DNA of 64,000 bases from a bacterium (GCA_004563405.1 SFTH01000003.1:1-64000); one strand, 5' to 3'; counted from the first letter of the stretch, positions 1-8,206 are shown. Numbers and translations are program-made. Notes: generated by a model not told the origin, from the sequence alone.

Positions 1-98
1 CACTCAAAAGGGCTTCCTTTGGCTGTCAGAACTTCTCCCGCTTCCGTAAGAGAGTTCTGTTATCCTTCTCTTTACACCCCAACATTTGACACAGAGCC
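1..98. mobile_element. Possible terminal end of an ISL3-like insertion sequence (partial)
   Basis: The stretch ends, read on the minus strand from base 98 leftward, with GGCTCTGTGTCAAATGTTG. This resembles my recollection of ISL3-family terminal inverted repeats, which start GGCTCTTTGTCAA or similar. It is less GC-rich than the neighbouring genes. An interrupted hairpin (27-37 with 50-59) lies inside it. No transposase is visible because the window starts here. The call rests on recalled family ends only. Confidence 0.25.
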
Positions 99-117
99 GT
101 TTAATCCAAAACAAAAG

Positions 118-152
118 AAAAGCCTGAAACCATTGTAGTTTCAGGCTTTTTC
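118..152 (-). terminator. Intrinsic terminator downstream of tRNA-Pro
   Basis: A 13-base-pair inverted repeat (118-130 with 138-150, loop of 7) lies directly after the 3' end of the minus-strand tRNA. The minus strand continues with a T-rich run (CTTTTCTTTTG). The plus strand also ends in TTTTT, so it may work in both directions. Confidence 0.8.
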
Positions 153-155
153 AGG

Positions 156-232
156 TGGTCTGGGTGAGAAGATTCGAACTTCCGGCCTCTTGAACCCCAT
201 TCAAGCACGCTACCAAACTGCGCTACACCCAG
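156..232 (-). tRNA. tRNA-Pro, anticodon GGG
   Basis: Read on the minus strand this 77-base segment folds as a tRNA. The acceptor stem CTGGGTG pairs with CACCCAG. The anticodon stem CTTGA/TCAAG holds the loop ATGGGGT with anticodon GGG, followed by G37, as expected for proline. A GTTCGAATC T-loop and an encoded CCA end are present. It has its own consensus promoter (269-297) and terminator (118-152), so it is a single-gene transcript. Confidence 0.95.
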
Positions 233-268
233 ATATGCGCGCTGAGGTTTTCCTCAACAACAGATAGA

Positions 269-297
269 ATTATACACCTGAACGGCGCGTTTGTCAA
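269..297 (-). promoter_or_regulatory. Sigma-A type promoter of tRNA-Pro
   Basis: The minus strand reads TTGACA (297-292), a 17-base spacer, then TATAAT (274-269), both elements matching consensus exactly. It lies 37 bases upstream of the tRNA. A small GAGG-TTTT-CCTC hairpin lies between promoter and tRNA. Confidence 0.9.
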
Positions 298-477
298 GGG
301 GAAAGGAGAATTTGTGGGGAGGATGGATGTTAATATTTGGGGATGGGCGCGGAATGGATATGCGGACGCAGAGGCGGGCGGCTGGATGGCCGAAAAAGCG
401 TGCTTTCAGGGCGGAGGCGGCTTTCATATGGCATGGGTGGCGGCTACGGGCGCAGAGAGAACTGTCGGGAGGCGGGC
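298..477. other. Intergenic region, nothing recognised
   Basis: This stretch between the outward-facing tRNA promoter and the riboswitch promoter has no coding sequence with a credible ribosome site and no structure I recognise. Short open frames here overlap each other in several frames and look like chance. Confidence 0.5.
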
Positions 478-506
478 TTTACAAAGGGCGGCAAAGGTGA
501 TATAAT
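478..506 (+). promoter_or_regulatory. Promoter of the cobalamin riboswitch transcript
   Basis: TTTACA (478-483), 17-base spacer, TATAAT (501-506), ending five bases before the first conserved riboswitch element. Spacing and the -10 match consensus, and the -35 differs by one base. Confidence 0.85.
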
Positions 507-510
507 AGGC

Positions 511-675
511 GTTGAAAACAGAATAATCGGAAGTCTACGGGTATAAGGGAACGGAGTGAAAATCTTCGACAGGACCGCTGCTGTAATGTGGAGCTCTGCG
601 CAGGAAGCCATTGGCGTGAGCTGAGAAGGCGCGCGGGGCGGTGAAGCTGAGTCAGAAGACCTGCCCGCGGATCGC
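511..675 (+). promoter_or_regulatory. Cobalamin (B12) riboswitch aptamer
   Basis: The conserved blocks of the family occur in order: AAGGGAACGGAGTGAAAATC near 546-565, GACAGGACCGCTGCTGTAAT near 571-590, GCCATTGG near 608-615, GAGAAGGC near 623-630, and the B12-box segment GTCAGAAGACCTGCC near 651-665. It lies right after a promoter and on the same strand as the gene at 918. Cobalamin riboswitches normally lower expression of B12 synthesis or uptake genes when adenosylcobalamin or a related corrinoid binds. Here the first downstream gene encodes a C39-like peptidase-fold protein, an unusual partner. The 130 bases between the putative terminator and the gene hold nothing I recognise. Confidence 0.93.
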
Positions 676-700
676 GTATTGCTTTCTTCGGTCTCAAAGA

Positions 701-787
701 AGGATATGTTCCGGTTTCGGCGCGGTTGCGCGGCGAGGCAAGCGTTGCGGGATGTATCGGCGAAGAATCTGATATATCCTGTTTTTC
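701..787 (+). terminator. Candidate riboswitch expression platform (long-loop terminator)
   Basis: AGGATAT (701-707) can pair with ATATCCT (774-780), followed at once by GTTTTTCT. The intervening 66 bases contain small hairpins (GCGC-GGTT-GCGC and GCAA-GCG-TTGC). This would be a transcription terminator switched by the upstream aptamer. The long loop makes it less certain than a simple stem, and control at translation is not excluded. Confidence 0.45.
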
Positions 788-917
788 TATCCGCTACCGA
801 CCGCTCCGTGCAATGATCCCCCTTGCGCGGGGCGCGGCCGGCGGCAAAAGGAGCCGGCGAGCGCAGGGGCTATGCGCGCGTCGGCTGATTTTTCGCGGTA
901 CGAAAGGTGGTATGACG

Positions 918-1577
918 ATGGAATACACCGGAAAAGAACAGTTATTCAGCTATCAGGGCAGGACGCTTCGACTGTTGAACCAGAGCTGCCCGGAGTGGAC
1001 GCATCCCTATGGCTATCCCGATGATCCCCGCGAGGCAGACGACAATCTGCACGACGCGGGCTGCGGCATCTTTTCGGTGGCGCACCTGATCGACTGGGTC
1101 ACAGGAAAGAAGGCGAGCGTGGAGGAGCTGGCGGACTTTTCCATGGCCACCGGCGGACGCGGCGACGACGGCACCGACCGTCCGGTGCTCCTGGCGGCGA
1201 TGGAAGCGGCGGGCAGGTTGCGGGAGATCGGCCTCCGGTACGACGGCGACGGCCTGGTGAACGATCATGAGGCGCTGTGGGAGACGCTGAAGAACGGCGG
1301 CTATGCGCTGACGGATCTGCGCGTGGGCCACATCGTGGCGATCGTGGACCACCGGGTGAAGGGTGGCGAGCGCCAGCTGCTGATCATCGACTCCAGCCGC
1401 GACAGCATGCATCCAGCCGTGCGCGGGGACATTCGCGAGGTCGTGCCCGGAACGGAGGTCTATGCGAAGTATGTCAACCGCTGCGGCGTGTGCACCGGCG
1501 AGGGTCTGCACTATGCTATGTACTGGGTGCCGCTGGAGAAGCCCTTCGACTTCAATCTGTTGCACAAAATCGGATAA
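918..1577 (+). CDS. C39-like (papain-fold) cysteine peptidase family protein, cobalamin-riboswitch controlled
   Basis: 219 residues with no signal peptide or membrane segment, so cytoplasmic as it stands. The likely catalytic set of a C39/papain-like fold is visible: Cys49 in HDAGCGIFS, His138 in VGHIVAIVD and Asp158 in LLIIDSS. The order Cys, His, Asp and the hydrophobic strand around the His match the C39_2 group. ATG 918 was chosen because AAAGGTGG (904-910) ends seven bases before it; an in-frame ATG at 912 lies too close to that site. The gene is monocistronic and ends before a strong hairpin. The upstream cobalamin riboswitch implies expression linked to corrinoid status. Family members include bacteriocin-leader peptidases and many of unknown substrate, and no substrate can be read here. 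A non-peptidase role is possible. Confidence 0.7.
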   Translation: MEYTGKEQLFSYQGRTLRLLNQSCPEWTHPYGYPDDPREADDNLHDAGCGIFSVAHLIDWVTGKKASVEELADFSMATGGRGDDGTDRPVLLAAMEAAGRLREIGLRYDGDGLVNDHEALWETLKNGGYALTDLRVGHIVAIVDHRVKGGERQLLIIDSSRDSMHPAVRGDIREVVPGTEVYAKYVNRCGVCTGEGLHYAMYWVPLEKPFDFNLLHKIG

Positions 1578-1583
1578 AGAGTA

Positions 1584-1626
1584 AAAAAGGCGCGCCCGGC
1601 GGTCGGATTTCCGACCGTCGGGCGCG
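1584..1626 (-). terminator. Intrinsic terminator of the peptide-transport operon
   Basis: A 16-base-pair stem (1591-1606 with 1611-1626, one G-U pair, four-base loop). On the minus strand it is followed by CCTTTTTT, fitting the end of the operon running leftward from 7930. The plus-strand peptidase-like gene ends just before it, so the stem may serve both. Confidence 0.8.
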
Positions 1627-1667
1627 TAATATGCGGGAAGCAATTTCCGCTTTCCGGCCGGGTACGC

Positions 1668-2852
1668 TCACAGCTGCGTGCCCGTTTCGGTGAGTACGAT
1701 GGCGGTCTGCATCATCATGCCCTGATGAATGCAGCGCTCGTCCGCCTGGAACTGGGGGCTGTGCAGCGCCGGGGCGGGGAAGTGGTCGAGGGGCGTGCAG
1801 CCGATGTGGTAGAACGCGCCGGGGCACTCCTCGAGGAAGTAGGAAAAGTCCTCGCCGCCCATGCTGGGAGCCTCCTTGACCTTCATGTGGCCGCGGCCGT
1901 AGAGCTCCCGGGCGAGATCCAGCACCAGGTTGGTCTCGCGCTCCCGGTTGACGAGGGCGCTGTAGCCCTCGCGCACTTCCACCTCGGCGGTGGCGCCGAA
2001 GGCCAGCGCAACGCCCTGGGAGATTTCGCGGATGCGCCGCTGGGCGTAGAGCCGGAGCTTGGAATCCACCGTGCGCAGCGTGCCGAACAGGCGAACGTTG
2101 TTGCAGATGACGTTGCTGGCCCGGCCGCCAGAGATGGTGCCAAAGGTGAGTACGGCGTTGGACAGCGGCGAGATGTTCCGGGAGACCAGGGTCTGCAATG
2201 CGGTGACGATCTGCGCCGCGCAGACGATGGCGTCCACGCTGTTTTCGGGATAGGCGGCGTGACCGCTGCGGCCGCGCACGTCGATGATGATCTCATCCGT
2301 GGCGGCGTTGAGGGTGCCGACGCGGGTCTCGACCGTGCCCAGGGGAAGGTAGGGCTGCAAATGAAGGCCATAGCAGGCGTCCACATGGGGATTCTCCAGC
2401 ACGCCCGCGCGCACCATGGGCAGCGCGCCGCCGGTGGTTTCCTCCGCAGGCTGGAACAGGAGCTTTACACTGCCCTGAAGGCGGTCGCGCAGGCCGAAGA
2501 GCGTGCGGGCCGCGCCCAGTTGAATGGCGGTGTGCACGTCGTGGCCGCAGGCGTGCATCCAGCCGTCGTGCTCGGAGCGGAAGGGGCAGCCCTTGGGCTC
2601 CTGCACCGGGAGCGCGTCGATCTCCGCCCGCAGGGCGATGGTGCGGCCGCTCTTCGCCCCTTCGATCAGGGCGACCACCCAGGTCTTTTCCGTCGTGTAG
2701 GGAATGCCGATTTCATCCAGGGCCTCGCAGATGTGCTTCTGGGTCTTGAATTCGCTGAAGCCCTCCTCGGGGATGCGGTGCAGCGCGCGCCGCTGTTGCA
2801 CGGCCCATTCGTAGTTTTCGTTGGTCAGTCGGACCAGTTCCTCACGGTTCAT
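1668..2852 (-). CDS. M20 family metal-dependent amidohydrolase (aminoacylase/peptidase type)
   Basis: 394 residues, the usual length for the M20D (HipO/YxeP/indole-acetyl-amino-acid hydrolase) group. Metal-site motifs are visible: CGHDVHTA near residue 105, PAEETTGGALPM near 135-145 and GGEDFSYF near 340. Members remove acyl groups from N-acyl amino acids or cut small peptides using two metal ions in the cytoplasm. ATG 2852 was chosen because it overlaps the alr stop as ATGA, typical of translational coupling; an in-frame ATG lies two codons upstream. It is the last gene of an operon with an oligopeptide ABC transporter and alanine racemase. That suggests processing of imported peptides, possibly with D-amino acids. 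The exact substrate is not shown by sequence. Confidence 0.88.
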   Translation of the reverse strand: MNREELVRLTNENYEWAVQQRRALHRIPEEGFSEFKTQKHICEALDEIGIPYTTEKTWVVALIEGAKSGRTIALRAEIDALPVQEPKGCPFRSEHDGWMHACGHDVHTAIQLGAARTLFGLRDRLQGSVKLLFQPAEETTGGALPMVRAGVLENPHVDACYGLHLQPYLPLGTVETRVGTLNAATDEIIIDVRGRSGHAAYPENSVDAIVCAAQIVTALQTLVSRNISPLSNAVLTFGTISGGRASNVICNNVRLFGTLRTVDSKLRLYAQRRIREISQGVALAFGATAEVEVREGYSALVNRERETNLVLDLARELYGRGHMKVKEAPSMGGEDFSYFLEECPGAFYHIGCTPLDHFPAPALHSPQFQADERCIHQGMMMQTAIVLTETGTQL

Positions 2853-3994
2853 ATGCATATCTCGCTTTCGAGCTCCGCACAGGCATGCGCGGGGCTTCCA
2901 TTTTCAAAATAGATGCGCGGCACGCGGCGGCCGATGCGCGCCCATGCCTCGTTGTGATTGAGTCCACCCATGCGGGCGTACTCCTCCACGCCGATCTCTC
3001 CGCCCACAAAGGTGACCACGTCGCCTTCGCAGACGCCGGGAGCGTCTGTCGCGTCAACCATCAGCTGGTCCATGCAGGCGATGCCCAGCACGCCGCAGCG
3101 CCGGCCGCGCAACTCCACCTGCCAAAGGTCGCCCCGGCGTGGCGTACCGTCCACATAGCCGGCGCTTACGGTGGCGACCAGCGTGTCCCGGGTCAGCGGC
3201 GAATCATCATCATAGCCGATGAGCTCGCCCGCCTTCACCCACCGAAGCTGGGACACGCGCGCCCTGAAGCGTGCGATGCTTTCGCAGGGGGCGGGCGCGT
3301 TGCGGGGAGAGACGCCGAAGAGCCAGGCTCCGGTGCGCGCCGCATCCAGATGCAGGGACGGATAGCGGGCCATGCCGATGCTGTCCACGGCGTGGCAGAG
3401 GGGGATGCGCACGCCCCGCGCCTCCAGCTCCGCGCGCACACGCGACAGCCGCTCCACCTGAAGCCGGTCCGATTCGGGGCTGTGAATCGCCAGGTGGGTG
3501 TAGAGCCCTACCGGACGGATGTGACCGCCCGCACAGAGCGCCGAAACGGTCTCCGCTGCGGTCTCCACATCCAGGCCGAGGCGGTGCAGGCCGGTATCCA
3601 CCTTCACATGCACCCGCGCGACGCAGCCCAGCTTTTCAGCGGTGCGCGCGATCTGCGCGCCCTGGGCGGGGGAGTAGAGGGTCAGCGGCATGTCCCGGGC
3701 GATCAGCCGGGCCATGGATTCCGGGCCAACCAGGCCCAGGCAGAGCACCTCGATGCTCTCGACGCCGCCGAGCAGCTGCATGGCTTCGTCTGCGGTGGCG
3801 ACGGCGAAGAGGCGCGCGCCCTCCGCCTTCAGCGCCCGGGCGACCTCCACGGCGCCCATGCCGTAGGCGTTGGCCTTCAGAACGGGGATTACCCCGCCGC
3901 CGGACATGAGAGACGCCGCGGAGCGGTAGTTGCGCCGCAGCGCGTCCAGATCCACCTCCAGCCAGCAGCGGGAGGCGGCTTCCTCAAGGTTCAT
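2849..3994 (-). CDS. alr: Alanine racemase
   Basis: 381 residues, a normal length. The PLP-binding lysine is Lys40 in VLKANAYGMG. The second catalytic residue is the Tyr in SAGYVDGTPRR, and an N-terminal TIM barrel plus C-terminal beta domain are implied by length. It interconverts L- and D-alanine in the cytoplasm for peptidoglycan or D-alanine use. The start follows GGAGATGAAC. It lies 29 bases after the ATPase gene of an oligopeptide transporter and overlaps the M20 gene, so it belongs to that operon. The location suggests reuse of D-alanine from imported peptides in addition to wall synthesis. Broad-specificity racemases look similar and cannot be excluded. Confidence 0.92.
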   Translation of the reverse strand: MNLEEAASRCWLEVDLDALRRNYRSAASLMSGGGVIPVLKANAYGMGAVEVARALKAEGARLFAVATADEAMQLLGGVESIEVLCLGLVGPESMARLIARDMPLTLYSPAQGAQIARTAEKLGCVARVHVKVDTGLHRLGLDVETAAETVSALCAGGHIRPVGLYTHLAIHSPESDRLQVERLSRVRAELEARGVRIPLCHAVDSIGMARYPSLHLDAARTGAWLFGVSPRNAPAPCESIARFRARVSQLRWVKAGELIGYDDDSPLTRDTLVATVSAGYVDGTPRRGDLWQVELRGRRCGVLGIACMDQLMVDATDAPGVCEGDVVTFVGGEIGVEEYARMGGLNHNEAWARIGRRVPRIYFENGSPAHACAELESEICI

Positions 3995-4023
3995 GAATGT
4001 TCATCTCCAATGATGCGCTTGGA

Positions 4024-4992
4024 TTAGATTTTGTGGCAGGCGGCCAGATGGCCGCCGCCCAGATCCCGAAGAGCGGGGGCCTGCTCGGCGCAGCACTTGT
4101 CCGCGTAGGGACATCTCGTGCGGAAGGCGCAGCCGCTGGGCGGGTCGATGGGCTGGGGCACGTCGCCCTGGAGCACGATGCGTTGGGCCTTCTCCGCCGC
4201 GTCGGGATCGGCGATGGGAACGGCGGACATCAGCGCCCGGGTGTAGGGGTGCTGGGCGTTGGCATAGAGCTCGCGCACGGGGGCCATCTCCACGATGTGG
4301 CCCAGGTACATCACCGCCACGCGGTGGGAGATGTGGCGCACCATGGACAGATCGTGAGAGACGAAGAGATAGGTGATGCCCAACTGCTCCTGAAGCTCCT
4401 CCAGCATGTTGATGATCTGCGCCTGGATGGACACATCCAGCGCGGAGATGGGCTCGTCGCAGACGATGAATTCCGGCTTGCCCGCCAGGGCCCGGGCGAT
4501 GCCGATGCGCTGGCGCTGGCCGCCGGAGAACTCGTGGGGGTAGCGGTTGAGATGATCCGGCTTCAGGCCCACGCGGTCCACCAGCTCCCGCACCCGCGCG
4601 TCGATCTCCTTCTGGGGAACGCGCTGATAGCGCAGCGGCTCGCCGATGATGCTGGAGACCGTCATGCGGGGATTCAGGGATGCGTAGGGATCCTGAAAGA
4701 TCATCTGCATGCGGTTGCGATAGGGCTGAACCTCCTTTTCGGAGAGGGGCGCGATGTCCGTGCCGCCGAAGAGGATCTGGCCGGAGGTGGGCGCGTAGAG
4801 GCGCACGATGGTGCGACCGACGGTGGTCTTGCCGCAGCCGGACTCGCCCACGAGGCCGAAGGTCTCGCCGGCGTAGAGATCGAAGCTCACGCCGTCCACG
4901 GCCTTGAGGGTCTTCTTCTTTCCAAAGAGTGAGCCGCCCACGGGAAAGTACATTTTCAGATCGCGCACGGAGAGCAGCGCTTTGTTTTCCAT
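4024..4992 (-). CDS. oppF: Oligopeptide/dipeptide ABC transporter ATP-binding protein (F-type)
   Basis: 322 residues. Walker A is GESGCGKTTVG, the signature FSGGQRQRIGIARAL, and Walker B runs into CDEPISALD. The C-terminus carries the oligo_HPY region with the Cys-rich segment FRTRCPYADKCC, typical of Opp/Dpp ATPases and possibly an iron-sulfur site. It energises import with the D-type ATPase encoded just upstream. ATG 4992 follows AAAGGGGGC at good spacing, directly after the stop of the preceding gene. Within the family the split between peptide, nickel and other substrates cannot be made from the ATPase. Confidence 0.93.
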   Translation of the reverse strand: MENKALLSVRDLKMYFPVGGSLFGKKKTLKAVDGVSFDLYAGETFGLVGESGCGKTTVGRTIVRLYAPTSGQILFGGTDIAPLSEKEVQPYRNRMQMIFQDPYASLNPRMTVSSIIGEPLRYQRVPQKEIDARVRELVDRVGLKPDHLNRYPHEFSGGQRQRIGIARALAGKPEFIVCDEPISALDVSIQAQIINMLEELQEQLGITYLFVSHDLSMVRHISHRVAVMYLGHIVEMAPVRELYANAQHPYTRALMSAVPIADPDAAEKAQRIVLQGDVPQPIDPPSGCAFRTRCPYADKCCAEQAPALRDLGGGHLAACHKI

Positions 4993-4994
4993 GT

Positions 4995-5990
4995 TCAAAG
5001 CCCCCTTTCAATCTTCGGCGCGTTGGGATGCAGCAGGTGGCAGGCGCAGCGGTGCGTCTCGCTCAGGGCGGTTTCCGGCGCGAGGTAGGCGCGGCAGACC
5101 GGCATGGCGTGGGGACAGCGCGGCGCGAAGGGGCAGCCCTTCGGGGGACGGAGCATGTCCGGCGGCGTGCCCGTGATGGGAATGAGCTTGCCCATGCGTT
5201 CCTGGGACATCTTTGGGATGGAGCGCAGCAGACCCCAGGTGTAGGGGTGCTTTGGCTCGTAGAAGATCTCCCGGACGGTGCCCTGCTCGCAGATGATGCC
5301 GCCGTACATGACCAGAATTCGGCTGCACATGCTGGCAATTACGCCCAGGTCGTGGGTGATCATGATGATGGAGCTGTTGGATTCGGACTTGAGGTGCTGC
5401 AGCAGCTCCAGCACCTGCGCCTGGATGGTGACATCCAGGGCGGTGGTGGGCTCGTCGGCGATGACCAGCTTGGGGGTGCAGGCGATGGCCGCCGCGATCA
5501 TCACCCGCTGGCGCATGCCGCCGGAGAGCTCGTGGGGATACTGCTTCAGCCGCGCCTCCGGGTTGGGAATCTCTACCCTGCGCAGCAGCTCCAACGCGGC
5601 CTGACGGGCCTCGCGGCGCTTCATGTTCTTGTGGATGCGCAGCGGCTCGGTGATCTGGTCCTCCACGGTGTAGAGGGGATTCAGGCTGGTCATGGGATCC
5701 TGGAAGATCATGCCGATGCCGTCGCCGCGAATTCTGCGGAACTCGCCCGCACTCAGGTGCAGCATGTCCGCGCCGTCGAAGCGGATGGCGTCCGCGGAGA
5801 CCTGAGCATAGTCCGGCAGCAGGCCCATGATGGACATCATGGTCACGCTCTTGCCAGAGCCGGATTCGCCCACGATGCCCAGGGACTCGCCCGCGTCCAG
5901 GTGGAAGGAGACGCCGCGTACGGCCTGTACGCAGCCCACGCCGATGTGGAAGTTGGTGGTGAGGCCTTCGACCTCCAGTAATCTCTTCAT
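4995..5990 (-). CDS. oppD: Oligopeptide/dipeptide ABC transporter ATP-binding protein (D-type)
   Basis: 331 residues with Walker A GESGSGKSVT, signature LSGGMRQRVMIA, Walker B LVIADEPTTALD and a C-terminal oligo_HPY domain containing FAPRCPHAMPVC. It pairs with the F-type ATPase in the cytoplasm to drive peptide import. The start at 5990 follows AGGAGGCGG, eleven bases after the permease stop. Gene order B-C-D-F matches the classical opp/dpp operon. Here the binding-protein gene is divergent rather than first in the operon. Confidence 0.94.
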   Translation of the reverse strand: MKRLLEVEGLTTNFHIGVGCVQAVRGVSFHLDAGESLGIVGESGSGKSVTMMSIMGLLPDYAQVSADAIRFDGADMLHLSAGEFRRIRGDGIGMIFQDPMTSLNPLYTVEDQITEPLRIHKNMKRREARQAALELLRRVEIPNPEARLKQYPHELSGGMRQRVMIAAAIACTPKLVIADEPTTALDVTIQAQVLELLQHLKSESNSSIIMITHDLGVIASMCSRILVMYGGIICEQGTVREIFYEPKHPYTWGLLRSIPKMSQERMGKLIPITGTPPDMLRPPKGCPFAPRCPHAMPVCRAYLAPETALSETHRCACHLLHPNAPKIERGL

Positions 5991-6000
5991 GGCCGCCTCC

Positions 6001-6984
6001 TTACTTCTTCAGCTTCGGATCCAGCGCGTCGCGCAGGCCGTCGCCCAGGAAATTGAACGAGAACATGGTCAGGCAGATCGCCAGGACCGGGAAGATCATC
6101 TGATGGGGATAGGTGAGCAGCGTGCTGCGCGCGTCGTTGGCCAGCGTGCCCCAGCTCGCCATGGGCGCCTGGATGCCGATGCCCAGGAAGGAGAGGAAGG
6201 ACTCCGAGAAGATGGCGCTGGGAATCAGGAACGCGGTGGAGACGATGATCGGGCCCATGGCGTTGGGCACCAGATGGGTGATCAGCAGCTTCCAGATGCT
6301 CGCGCCGGAGAGGCGGGCGGAGAGCACATATTCCGAATGTTTCAGGCGCATGACCTCGCTGCGCACCACGCGCGCCGTGCCGATCCAGGAGGTAAAGCAC
6401 AGGGCGATGATGACCGAGGAGACGCTGCTGCCCAGCACCAGCATGATCAGCACCGTGTAGAGCATGCTGGGCAGCGCGATCAGGATGTCCACGATGCGCA
6501 TCATGATCATGTCGGCCTTTCCGCCCACATAACCCGCGATGCCGCCGTAGAGCACGCCGATGACGAAGTTGATGGCGGCGGCGATCACGCCGATGGACAG
6601 GGAGATGCGCGCGCCGTAGAGTACGCGGATGAACAGGTCGCGGCCCATCGGATCGGTGCCGCAGGGATGGGCCAGGGAGGGCCCGGCGTTCATGTTGGTC
6701 AGATCCATGCCCGAATAGCTGTACGGGGAGAAGAAGGGAATGACGATGCACGCCACGGCCATGATGAGGATGATGCACAGGCCGACGATGGCCAGCGGAT
6801 CCTGGCGGAAGCGCTTCCACACGTCCTGCCAGTAGGTGGTGCTTTCGCGCACGATTTCCTCGGCGCTGTCGTCCGAGGGGGCGTTTACGTCGAACATCTC
6901 GCGCCCCAGGGCGGCGTAGGCCTCGGGAGAGATGGACTGGGAGAGCGCGCTCTCCGAAATGGGCTGGAATTTTTCCTTTCGCAT
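6001..6984 (-). CDS. oppC: Oligopeptide/dipeptide ABC transporter permease (C-type)
   Basis: 327 residues. A long cytoplasmic N-terminus of about 60 residues precedes six predicted membrane segments, as in OppC/DppC. The coupling (EAA) loop is visible around VMRLKHSEYVLSARLSGA. ATG 6984 was chosen because GGGAGGTG lies six bases upstream; a GTG nine bases earlier falls inside that ribosome site. It forms the translocation channel with the B-type permease encoded immediately upstream. Confidence 0.93.
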   Translation of the reverse strand: MRKEKFQPISESALSQSISPEAYAALGREMFDVNAPSDDSAEEIVRESTTYWQDVWKRFRQDPLAIVGLCIILIMAVACIVIPFFSPYSYSGMDLTNMNAGPSLAHPCGTDPMGRDLFIRVLYGARISLSIGVIAAAINFVIGVLYGGIAGYVGGKADMIMMRIVDILIALPSMLYTVLIMLVLGSSVSSVIIALCFTSWIGTARVVRSEVMRLKHSEYVLSARLSGASIWKLLITHLVPNAMGPIIVSTAFLIPSAIFSESFLSFLGIGIQAPMASWGTLANDARSTLLTYPHQMIFPVLAICLTMFSFNFLGDGLRDALDPKLKK

Positions 6985-7000
6985 CGCTTGCACCTCCCTG

Positions 7001-7930
7001 TTACTGATTGCTGAGCTTGATCCGGGGATCGATGATGGCCGCGAGAATGTCCACGACGAGATTGCACACCACGACGAATACGCCGAAGAAGATGGTGATG
7101 CCCATGATCATGGTGTAGTCGCGGTCGGAGATGGACTGCACAAAGTAGCGGCCGATGCCCGAGATGGAGAACATGCGCTCCACGATGAAGGAACCGGTCA
7201 GCAGGCCCGCCACCAGCGGCCCGAGGTAGGTGACGACCGGCATGATAGCGTTCTTCAGCGCGTGCTTGACCACCACCCAGAATTCGCGCACGCCCTTAGC
7301 ACGGGCGGTGCGGATGTAGTCCTGCTCCATGGCCTCCAGCATCGAGGAGCGCGTCTGGCGAACAATGTAGGCGATGGGATTGAAGGACAGGCAGGCCACC
7401 GGCAGCACATAGCTCTGCCAGCTGTTCAGACCGAAATTTGGGAATATGGGGAATACTCCGCAGAAGAGATACATCAATAATACGGAGATGACAAACACCG
7501 GCGCGGATATGCCCACCGTGGCGAAGACCATGCAGAACCAGTCGATGACCCGCCCCCGGTGCAGCGCCGCGGCGATGCCCAGGGGTATGCCCACCAGCAA
7601 CGAGACGATGACCGCCACGGCGCCGACCTTTGCGGAGGTGGGGAAGTGGCCAAAGATGATTTCATTGACCGTGGTGTCCGGCTTTTTGAAGGAGGTGCCG
7701 AAGTCAAACTTCAAAAGTCCCTTTAAATAAGTAACGTACTGCTCCCACACGGGTTTGTCGAGGCCGTATTTGGCGTTGAGCCGCGCCAGACCCTCGGGCG
7801 TGAGCTTCTTCTGCTCCTCCTGACTGAAGGGACTGCCCGGCATCGCATGCATCAGAAAGAAGGCGATGGTGATGAGCACGAAGATGGTCAGCGCGCCTGC
7901 AAGTATGCGCTTTAAGATGTACTTTGCCAT
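7001..7930 (-). CDS. oppB: Oligopeptide/dipeptide ABC transporter permease (B-type)
   Basis: 309 residues, six predicted membrane helices starting with the conserved N-terminal segment MAKYILKRIL. The periplasmic-loop motif MPGSPF and the coupling loop EAMEQDYIRTARAKG are typical of OppB/DppB. ATG 7930 follows AGGAGTGAT at good spacing. An upstream in-frame extension would cross the promoter and is rejected. It is the first gene of the minus-strand transporter, racemase and amidohydrolase operon, driven by the promoter at 8009-8037. Confidence 0.93.
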   Translation of the reverse strand: MAKYILKRILAGALTIFVLITIAFFLMHAMPGSPFSQEEQKKLTPEGLARLNAKYGLDKPVWEQYVTYLKGLLKFDFGTSFKKPDTTVNEIIFGHFPTSAKVGAVAVIVSLLVGIPLGIAAALHRGRVIDWFCMVFATVGISAPVFVISVLLMYLFCGVFPIFPNFGLNSWQSYVLPVACLSFNPIAYIVRQTRSSMLEAMEQDYIRTARAKGVREFWVVVKHALKNAIMPVVTYLGPLVAGLLTGSFIVERMFSISGIGRYFVQSISDRDYTMIMGITIFFGVFVVVCNLVVDILAAIIDPRIKLSNQ

Positions 7931-8008
7931 TGAATCACTCCTGTTCTCAAAAGGTGCGGGGTCGTGGAGCAGCCGAAAAACTTTCAGGCAGCGTATATGA
8001 TGGTTTCT

Positions 8009-8037
8009 ATTGTACACCATCGGAGGAGAAAAAGCAA
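8009..8037 (-). promoter_or_regulatory. Promoter of the peptide-transport operon
   Basis: The minus strand reads TTGCTT (8037-8032), a 17-base spacer, TACAAT (8014-8009). It is about 80 bases upstream of the permease start and about 93 bases from the divergent promoter for the binding protein, so both may share a regulator. Confidence 0.75.
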
Positions 8038-8129
8038 ATCGTGATACGTTATATTTGCATGACTTGAAAAACAAATTGCAGAGGGCTTCCGGGATATGGT
8101 TAATTTTCGCGGTATTTTGAATTGGAAAC

Positions 8130-8158
8130 TTGACTTGAAATGCAGCTTCTGATAATAT
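8130..8158 (+). promoter_or_regulatory. Promoter of the peptide-binding protein gene
   Basis: TTGACT (8130-8135) precedes overlapping -10 candidates GATAAT (8151-8156) and TAATAT (8153-8158), the latter giving a 17-base spacer. About 50 bases separate it from the ATG at 8207. Confidence 0.65.
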
Positions 8159-8206
8159 GAACCTGTGGTCGACGCACGACCAAAAATCTTAAGGAGGTAT
8201 ACGGAA

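Noticed and set aside
726..911. Upstream in-frame extension of the C39-like gene from a TTG
   Set aside because: It runs through the riboswitch expression region, has no ribosome site and reads as random basic residues. The ATG at 918 has a clear site.
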